Source of the DNA: Bolinopsis microptera
Lineage: Eukaryota; Ctenophora; Tentaculata; Lobata; Bolinopsidae
Length of the DNA stretch: 60,000 bases
Reading direction: 5' to 3'
Assembly (NCBI RefSeq): GCF_026151205.1
Contig: NC_087072.1
Location: 13,432,169-13,492,168 of the forward strand
In this document: positions 52,153 to 60,000 of the stretch, one piece after another
Position numbering within the stretch: the first letter of the stretch is position 1
Layout of the letters: the number at the start of each line of letters is the position of its first letter
Notes under the pieces: model-generated
Seen by the model: only the letters and a program-made list of their open reading frames with translations
Databases searched by the model: none
Told to the model about the DNA's origin: nothing
Program-made: the position numbers and the translations under genes

Positions 52153-54267
52153 CTCGTTGTAAAGCCATGTAGACACCTTCTTCACAACCATCTTTGGATG
52201 CTGATCGATAATGTTTTCATCTTTCAGGAGGTTTATGAGTGGCTTGATCCTTCGCAACTCTGAAATAAATAGCCGCGATATTCATGACGTGTTTAAAGAT
52301 GAATTTGCCTCAATTATTAAAAACGTGTTCTATTATTGACATCTTGCCTGACATTTTCTTCCTGTATAAATCAACTTTTATCCACAAACTCCGACAAAGA
52401 ATGCGCTATTTGTTTTCTGAACACAAACTCCAATTAGAAAATTTGCCGTAATTAGAAAACTTACTTGTTGTTTTAAGAATGAGGTAAGGGAAATAGTAAG
52501 CAACTGCAACAGCAATGTAGTAGAATGGAACCCATTGATACCAGCTGTGGAATACTTTCTTTTCGAACATTTCTTTCTCATTACAAGGATAGTTTATCTT
52601 TCTGCGAAAAAATATGTCTTCGCCAACTAGAACGATTTTTTCTCCGAAAAATCTCAAAACAAATTTGGTTAGTGCCTGCATGGTAAGTAAACCGAACGAG
52701 TTATCAAATGCAGGTCCTATAAATACAACAACTAAAGTAGTAAACAACTAGTAACTACCATAGTAAACTATAATACTATCTTATCGATTTAGACAATGAA
52801 AATTATTATATTATTATATAAAACATATTATTATATTAACCCTGTTTTGATGTTCAATCGTCCCACACAGGGTGCGATCCCGGGGTACGGGGTTTGTCCG
52901 GGCATGTCGTACGCGTCCATGTGGGTGTATATACCTTGGAAGTAAGGTGAGATTTCCTAAAAGTAAATTGTGACTTTTGTCAATAATAATCAGTGCCCAT
53001 TTTAAAATCATTCCCTTTATTTTGTATATTTACTGATTGTGGGGGAATAATTTGCATTTAAAACTTCAGTTTTAATCTGACACATGACTTGTTACTGTTA
53101 AATTGTAACAATCTTTCTAATTTCTAACCTTGCGTCCAACAATACTGCTCTGCAAAATCTTTATCGAACTTTGTGAACTTGAGACAGCTGATGTTGGCTC
53201 CTATCAGCTGGTTAAACGTGCTGAAGAAACTCTTGGTTAGTTGAGTTATAGAGGGAGAAAGAGATTGTGGGAAGTATTATAGATGTAGAGGACTAACAGA
53301 TTGTGGGAAGTATTATAGATGTAGAGGACTAACAGATGGCCTAGGCTCGACAGGGACAGGGAATTCTTACCAGCTGTTAGATTATATCTAGAAATGGTGT
53401 AAATTGTATTTAAATAATATGCTATGTCAGCAACTTGGTTGATCAGTGTATTAAATTTCCAGAATATTTTACATTTTTATTTTAGCCCAGTGATATTTCC
53501 AATCAAGAAATTGACAACTTCTTTTATAATTATACGACTGACGCCTTATGCTCAGATCGTCAGATTAATAATTCAAAACGCGTTCTCATCATAGTATTTG
53601 GTTATCCTTATATCTATAGGAGTCTGAGTAGCCATTGTGGTTAATCAGTGCGACTACTTTACCTATTACACATATACCATCAGCTTTTATTGTGCGATCA
53701 GCAATTATTACAACATCTAAAAAGCGTTATATTGCATTCATTTATAGTTTTATCAGTTGCAGATTAGCAATGTTAGGTATGCGCTAGCCACATAAAGGCG
53801 AATGCCTATGTAATTTATATTTATTTCCCGATTTTGACCGGGACCGGGATCAAGCCGGGATTCCGGTCGATCCCTTGGTCTGACAAGGAGTTAGAGGGTT
53901 TTGAGGTTGTCTGAGAGCTTAAGACTATTTCAATTTGGGGATAGGATGGAGTTACGAATACAAGAAACGAAGAAAGCGATCTGAGGGAAATGCCAAACAA
54001 AAAGTTTTGCATTGCTAGTGAGAGCAGGTCTTTATACATGTGTAGATGTATGATATGAGAAGGTTAAATAGATTCAGAGAAGTTGTTCAGTAAATTATCA
54101 TTAAATATCTCCAGATCAGTTTATATAGCCCACCTTAAAATAGCCCACATCACCATCAGTCTGGTCATGGTGTTCCTATTTATCTGGTCCGTAACGTCAT
54201 CTATACTGCTCATGAAGGGAATCGCTCCCTTCATCTTATCCAACCCGATAGTAAACAAGTAGGACAT
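52153..54267 (-). CDS. Innexin, 5' half (N-terminus, TM1, first loop, TM2, cytoplasmic loop); exons 1-5 of proposed gene
   Basis: Exons on the minus strand: 54134-54267 (ATG at 54267; FMSSIDDVTDQINRNTMTRL, TM1), 53129-53229 (NQLIGANISC, AEQYCWTQ), 52841-52934 (GIYTHMDAYDMPGQTPYPG, then APC), 52465-52652 (GEDIFFRRKINYPC; WYQWVPFYYIAVAVAYYFPY, TM2 with the innexin YQWV signature) and 52153-52259 (LRRIKPLINLLKDENIID, VVKKVSTWLYNE). An in-frame TAG upstream of the ATG supports the start. All phases agree if exon 4 begins after the AG at 52653; an open extension to 52747 exists but is out of phase with exon 3. The first extracellular loop has more cysteines and is longer than usual. There is no TM3/TM4 here; the complementary half lies at 19805-25514, same strand and correct order. 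Confidence 0.85.
53268..53335. repeat. Two-copy 33-bp tandem repeat
   Basis: GATTGTGGGAAGTATTATAG with the following 13 bp is duplicated in the first innexin intron. Confidence 0.9.
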
Positions 54268-55856
54268 GATGACAAACTTTAACCTGCAGATACCCTACTG
54301 ACAATTAAAGGTACAGACTTGACCCTGATACACTACTGACAATCAAGGTTAACTTAAAATGTGTATAACTTGGCACTCAACAAATAAACTGACTAGACAA
54401 GGAGAAAGTGACTAGCGTGACTATGATAGAAATACAAAGCATTGACACGAGACTGCGGCTCTGAAATCACAGTGTAGAACATTAGCAGAAGATAAGGCAA
54501 GGGTACCCGGTACAAAGTGAAAAGAGAGCAGTAAAACCGGGGTTACCTGCCTGCATACTAGCGGCTCTCATGCCCAACAAAAGAGATGACCTTAGAAATT
54601 TTGGATCCATGGTAATTAGCCATACATTTGTACATTTGGTCTAATCGTTCATGTACTGACTGCTCTCTTCAGACATTTCATCATACCGCATAAAATTATC
54701 GGCATTCTGTCAAATAATACACGACAATTGCTATTGTTACATAATGACGAATTGTGAATAAGATTGTAGCCACCCCTGTTACGTTGGGCAAGATGATTGT
54801 TATGTTCAAATGGTCATAATTGCTCCCAAATCGTTGCATAATGGTAAATGGCGGAGAGATTTGCATGTTGCTATGTTAAGATTGCTAGAAGTGTGCTCGT
54901 CAAAGCCATCAAGCTCAAAGATAGTGCAATTATGTAAAATATTACAATAACCAAAGGTACCCATTCATCTAATATTAAGCTGTCAAATAGATTACACGCT
55001 TATTATATCTAATCTGGATACATAAAACAAGCTTAAACCCGTCTGATTCAGCCATTCTCACCGCTAATTCGTGTCGGGATTACATTTTCCAATCAGACCA
55101 CCAATTTCTTAAGTCTAAACGTTGCGAAAATCACTGACTTTCTATGTGTATGCTTTGTGTATGTGTATTTCTCGCTGCCAAGAATACGACTAGTTAAGTG
55201 GAGTGATATAAGAGGTAAATTTTGCTGAAGATCGTTTCTCTTTCATTTATCTCTTGGTAACGAGATATAACTGTTCTAAGGACTGATTCATTGCTCTCAG
55301 CTTTACTTTTTTATGATAGTTGAGCCTTCGTGGGAATACCTTGCTGTACCCGATGAGTGATGAGGTATATACTCCTTCTGGACTTAATGATAATGACTGT
55401 ACAGACTATATACGCAATAGTGCAATACCCCTTATATAATATTAATATGTATATACCCTTTGAGCAACCAATGGGCGGGAATATGTTGACAATGCAATCG
55501 GACGTTTCGATCACGTGAAAGCAGATGTGATTAAGTTCAAAACAAGCGCTGATCTCAGATCTAGACCAGATTAGTTTTGGAGAGTCTTCCGATGAATTAG
55601 AAGTACCGTTGTAGGTCAGGGCTTTGTGTTCAGAGTGTATGATAAACGTTCTAAAAGGTCGGGATACGTTTCTTGTACTTTATCGCATCCCCAATTTTCC
55701 TGGGGTTTTGAGCTTTATTTATCACGTTATCAGTGCTGGAGTTAAATTAAAGTATCATAAATGATCATTTTTCCTACTAAGTTGAAGTATTGGCTGTTAC
55801 ATAGTTGAGGTTAAGAGGATTTTTGTATCATGCCAAAATTACACACTATGATTGAT
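54268..55856. other. Sequence upstream of the innexin start
   Basis: AT-rich. No gene, core promoter or repeat recognised with confidence. Confidence 0.4.
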
Positions 55857-56269
55857 CTTCTCTCGAAAGTTTTCCCATGCCCAAAGGGGCCATCTACTTA
55901 GGACGTCCGCCAAAATCGCAGATTTTCAGACCACCCCCTCCCCCTGTCCGGGTGAGTCCGAATTTTCAAAACCACCCCCCTCCCTCCCCCGGACGTCCGG
56001 ATTTCCAGCTACTTTTAAGAGTACAAATAAAACCAACTCAAATTCATTGTTAATAAAATTCAAAGATTTGAAATAGAATTCAAAGAGTTGAAATAAATGG
56101 GACTTTTTCGTTAATTCTGCCAAAATTTCCGGACGTCCGGATTTTCACAAACCACCCCCCCCCCCCCTCCCCCTGTCCGGATTTGCCCGAAATTCCAAAA
56201 CCACCCCCCCCCCCTCCTTATTCGCCGGACGTCTTAAGTAGATTCTCTCGAAAGTTTTCCCACGCCCTA
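55857..56269. mobile_element. C-rich MITE-like element, nested between 26-bp direct repeats
   Basis: ATCTACTTAGGACGTCCG (from 55892) is mirrored at 56226-56243 with one mismatch. Inside are several CCACCCCCC...TCCGG tracts. TTCTCTCGAAAGTTTTCCCA lies before the left end (55857) and directly after the right end (from 56243). The direct repeat is too long for a normal target duplication. Confidence 0.65.
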
Positions 56270-56535
56270 TAACTGAAGTTCTAACGAGACGTACAATTAC
56301 ACAAATCAATGTCAAATTTAAGAATTAACAATCGTTTTGTTTCTCGACACCAATAATTCTTTTGTCATGGCTGAAAATGGTCTGATTAATGCTAATTTTC
56401 ATCATTAACTAACAAACATTAACGTTAGTACATCGTTATATGCGCATATGTTGCACGTACTAACTTTGAACAGGTCATGAAATTTATAGCAGTCATTTTC
56501 TTTGAAGTCAGTTAAAGATGGAAAGCAGTAACCTA
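56270..56535. other. Intergenic sequence
   Basis: Nothing recognised. Confidence 0.3.
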
Positions 56536-57090
56536 GCGTCACCCAGTTTCATACCATTTTGTTACCATGGTAACAGCGTCACCATGGTAACAGCGTCACC
56601 ATGGTAACAGCGTCACCATGGTAACAGCGTCACCCAGTTACAGCGTCATCCAGTAACAGCGTCACCCAGTAACTTGAGCGTCACCCAGTTTCATACCATT
56701 TTGTTACCATGGTAACAGCGTCACCATGGTAACAGCGTCACCGTGGTAACAGCGTCACCCAGTAACAGCGTCACCATGGTAACAGCGTCACCATGGTAAC
56801 AGCGTCACCATGGTAACAGCGTCACCCAGTTACAGCGTCATCCAGTAACAGCGTCACCCAGTAACTTGAGCGTCACCCAGTTTCATACCATTTTGTTACC
56901 ATGGTAACAGCGTCACCATGGTAACAGCGTCACCGTGGTAACAGCGTCACCATGGTAACAGCGTCACCATGGTAACAGCGTCACCATGGTAACAGCGTCA
57001 CCATGGTAACAGCGTCACCATGGTAACAGCGTCACCCAGTAACAGCGTCACCCAGTTACAGCGTCACCCAGTAACAGCGTCACCCAGTTT
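56536..57090. repeat. 17-bp minisatellite (ACCATGGTAACAGCGTC)n with larger blocks
   Basis: About 30 copies, including shortened variants (ACCCAGTAACAGCGTC). A larger block starting CCCAGTTTCATACCATTTTG recurs at about 56546, 56685 and 56877. The unit contains the palindrome GTTACCATGGTAAC. Confidence 0.95.
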
Positions 57091-59345
57091 CGTACCATTT
57101 TGTTACTCATGGTATATTAACATCTGGCTTGTACTAGGGATATTTAAAAGATTTGTATTTCGGAGGACAAACCATGAACCATGATTTTCTGGCATTATGT
57201 TCAATGTTGATAGAAGCACGCTTTTCCCTTTACCCTCACCAACAAGTATGCCCTGCCCACGAACCACGTAAGAAAAACGAAATCAATTAATTCAACAAAA
57301 GTCATCTCCCAACGGCAACCCGTCAATTTTTCAGCTAGATTCAGCTTTGGATTTTCAGCTAGAATATTTATTCAGCGTCGAAATATTCAATTATCGACGA
57401 ATCAACTTCATGATGCTAATTTTATGAAACTATTTACAAGTCACAAATTTTACTGAGCACTGATGACCGTTTTAATATTTCAAATTGTACTTGTAGACCT
57501 GCTTTTGTTTATCGATTTGTGTAAATCGTTTGCACCATTCTCTCATCGTCACGTGACAGTATGACGCCACGTGACGCAATTAATTCGACGATTGGTTTGA
57601 CGCTATCACTTGAACAGCTGGCAACTATTTATTAGCTGTTTGTGTTTATTTTACATTTGAACATTGAGCCGCGCATGGTGATTTTATTTTTCCGCACCCA
57701 TGCCTTAAAAGCTTATATTCACCAATTTTTCGACTGTTTTTTATTTCAGGGATTTCATGATTGCATGTATTTATTTCATCGGCCCTTAATTTTTTCCTTT
57801 TCACCCTTTTGAAAAAAGGCAATAGTGAAAGGTTACGAATGGACGTTTTTGCAGAAAAACGTGGATTTTGGAAATAGCGGTAGGTGGGTCAAATATATGT
57901 CGTGTTCCTTACTTGCTTCCGTTCGTTTCCATGTCAACTTGCCGCGCGCACGCGCACGGGGATTGCTTGCGGAGATGTGGTGTATAGCTAGTCTGTGGTC
58001 AATGAATGCGCGGCACTAGCGTATTTTAATGTATACTAGTAATGTATAGTATTTTGTAATAAGCCCAACTTGAATGTGGCACGCGTAGTCTACTGATGTT
58101 TCAATATTATTATTATAAGGTGAGCTGATTAGAGCTTATATTAATAGTTATAGTGAAATGGAAATCTAGCGTCCGCCAAAACGAAACAACGGGCGCAATT
58201 CTTGTTCGGACATACATGTATTACCGGCCTTTAAATTTACTTTTGTTCGGCCTTAATAATTGTTTCTTGAAACAAAATTTTTTCAAAATCTGCCTGATTC
58301 AAATTTAAACTAAAATATTTGTGATAAACAGGTCGTGTATAAAGAATTTGCAATTTTATACTTTATTTTGCCGGCCCTATTGTTTAAGTTTGGTAACGTG
58401 GAAAAATTGGCCAATTTGTTATTAGTAATCAAGCTGATTGAACGGACGGAACTGTTGCCGACCAATACACTGAATAAACAAAGCTGATATGATGATCTCT
58501 GTCACAGTCAGCTGTTTTCAGTACAGTCGAGCATACAAATATATAGCCAAAGACATTAAACCAGCGTGGGAGTTGAAATTTCAAATTTGCGGATTTAGCA
58601 ATTTGAGATCTTCAGTACGATAGATATTTGCGCATACTGACTCAATTATCATCTGGAAGTAAATAAAATGAGACATTTAGACTTTACAGTTCCGTTTACT
58701 AATAATTATTATATTATGTTCAGAATTAAGAAAAACTGTCAATATTTGAATTTCATGTTGTACTTGTAAAAGAAAAAAGTTAAACTTTCCTCAATATTTT
58801 TACTGAGACTTTAGTTAAAAGTTTTGAAGAACACTCCAACACCAATAAGTTATAACGATAGCACCAAATATCATAGTATTACTATTTACAACGAGTAAAG
58901 GCCATTTCGTAAGCATTTAAGATTCGGTTATATATATCTTGGTGGCAAGAGATTATTTATAATCTCAGGGAATAGTGATCGTGAAGGCAGTGAAGCCAAT
59001 AACCTCTCCTATTCCAATGACCATAGTGCGTGATGAAGAATCACATCCTTTTCGAGGTGCTACTATTAAGCATTGTAATCTGTCCTGGGTGACTCCAGTA
59101 TAAACAGATGACGTGCAACAAAACACTATGGATCTAGACAGGCAAAGGTCGATAAAAAACCGGGTGCGAGATGCTGGCAACTTCTCCTCTCTAAAAGTTT
59201 GCTACTGAAACATTACACACAAATCAAGGACGGTGTGCTTCTACCTCTGCAAGGTCGGGTGAGACCAGGATGACGGCAACTGGGCAAAGCCTCATGGACC
59301 CCAGTGGCCTGATGAGAAGAGTGGTTGCTCGTCATAACAACTGAG
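57091..59345. other. Intergenic sequence
   Basis: AT-rich with a small GC-rich patch near 57940-57960 (CGCGCGCACGCGCACGG). No gene recognised. Confidence 0.4.
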
Positions 59346-59419
59346 TAATTAGTCAACAGATCGCTCATGTTGACACTGACTTCAGCAAGTCCAATCCTAT
59401 CAACTACAGCAAACACTCA

Positions 59420-60000
59420 ATGTACTTTGGAACCTGGAATGTTTTATCTTTAGTCAGCTCATCTTCACAGCTTTATCAACTCAGTCAGAACATTGATCAC
59501 TACAGTCTTGATATTTTGGGTATTACTGAAACTCATATGCCAGGATCTGGAAGTACACTTTTGGACAATGGTAGTCTACTTATTCATTCTGGTAGGGGAG
59601 ATGGTATCAAAAGGCAAGGGGTTGGCCTATGTCTTTCCAAAAAGGTCAGGAACTCCCTGATCTCTTATGTACCTACATCAGAGCGGGTCTTAACAGCTAG
59701 GTTACACGGCAAACACCTCAACATATCTGTTGTTGTAGCCTACGCTCCGACTGACGGTGCTGATGACGGAGAGAAAGATCGTTTTTACAACGTTTTATCA
59801 GACACGTTTGGTGAACTGCCCCGACATGATCTGAAACTGCTACTGGGTGACTTCAATGGAAAAGTTACTTCAAACAGATATGGATTCGAGGGAGTTATTG
59901 GTGGAGAATCTCTCCATAGTTCATCAAGCGACAATGGGACCAGGCTCATGGATTTCTGTGCAGCCAATCAACTTGTTATTGGTGGAACTCTGTTCCAGCA
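59420..60000 (+). CDS. Non-LTR retrotransposon endonuclease domain, truncated by window end
   Basis: Open frame from ATG 59420 (or from the stop at about 59346) to the window end. It is an APE-type endonuclease: FGTWNVLSL, LDILGITETHMPG, GVGLCLSKKV, VVAYAPTDGADD, LLLGDFNGKV, then DNGTRLMDFCAANQLVIGGT. The last stretch is characteristic of RTE/craniofurin-type endonucleases (NGxRLxxFCxxNxLxIGGTxF) rather than the CR1/Jockey-like element at 252-3914. The reverse transcriptase must lie beyond the window. Confidence 0.85.
   Translation, partial: MYFGTWNVLSLVSSSSQLYQLSQNIDHYSLDILGITETHMPGSGSTLLDNGSLLIHSGRGDGIKRQGVGLCLSKKVRNSLISYVPTSERVLTARLHGKHLNISVVVAYAPTDGADDGEKDRFYNVLSDTFGELPRHDLKLLLGDFNGKVTSNRYGFEGVIGGESLHSSSSDNGTRLMDFCAANQLVIGGTLFQ

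Noticed and set aside
52653-52747. 5' extension of innexin exon 4
   Set aside because: Open, but its possible acceptors do not match the phase of exon 3, whereas the AG at 52653 does.

Overview
This is a eukaryotic, animal (almost certainly cnidarian, probably hydrozoan) genomic window: AT-rich, with intron-split genes, many MITEs and satellites, an innexin, a papain-type protease carrying a ShK toxin-like (ShKT) domain, and a small family of secreted cysteine-rich proteins. Assignment to phylum is inference from gene content.

Layout. 252-3914 is an intact non-LTR retrotransposon ORF. 4547-12023 (+) holds the 3' part of a KAT2 (GCN5/PCAF) acetyltransferase gene, whose N-terminal exons lie outside the window. 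12624-16759 (+) is a five-exon COQ10 gene with a LINE remnant in its third intron. 17640-18424 (-) holds one broken and one intact secreted PAN/apple-like gene. 19805-54267 (-) is best read as one innexin gene. Its 5' exons lie at 52153-54267 and its 3' exons at 19805-25514, separated by a ~26.6 kb intron. That intron holds three more secreted PAN-like genes (26097, 36968, 42540, all -), a two-exon cysteine protease (48825-50670, +), a large inverted duplication, a foldback palindrome and several MITEs. 54268-60000 is gene-poor and repeat-rich, ending in the endonuclease part of a second LINE.

The most striking observation is that the two large satellites are not anonymous repeats but amplified splice sites. 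(1) At 4547-7420 a 123/129-bp unit occurs 23 times. Each unit contains a pyrimidine tract, a 3' splice site, a complete 51-nt KAT2 exon and a 5' splice site. The exon length is a multiple of three, so any number of copies could be included in frame. The two copies next to the last one carry an in-frame stop. (2) At 20726-24633 a 64/67-bp unit occurs about 59 times. Each unit contains a branch-point-like CTAAC, a 3' splice site and the first ~45 nt of the innexin exon that follows; use of any upstream copy runs into an in-frame TAA. Only the copy joined to the real exon gives an open frame, and its phase fits both neighbouring exons exactly. Two neighbouring genes on opposite strands therefore carry long tandem arrays built from their own exon/acceptor sequences. 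This deserves a search in RNA data and genome-wide.

Exon boundaries were derived by hand from reading frame, GT/AG sites and family conservation. One innexin exon (between the cytoplasmic loop and TM3) was not found, and the start of innexin exon 4 is uncertain.
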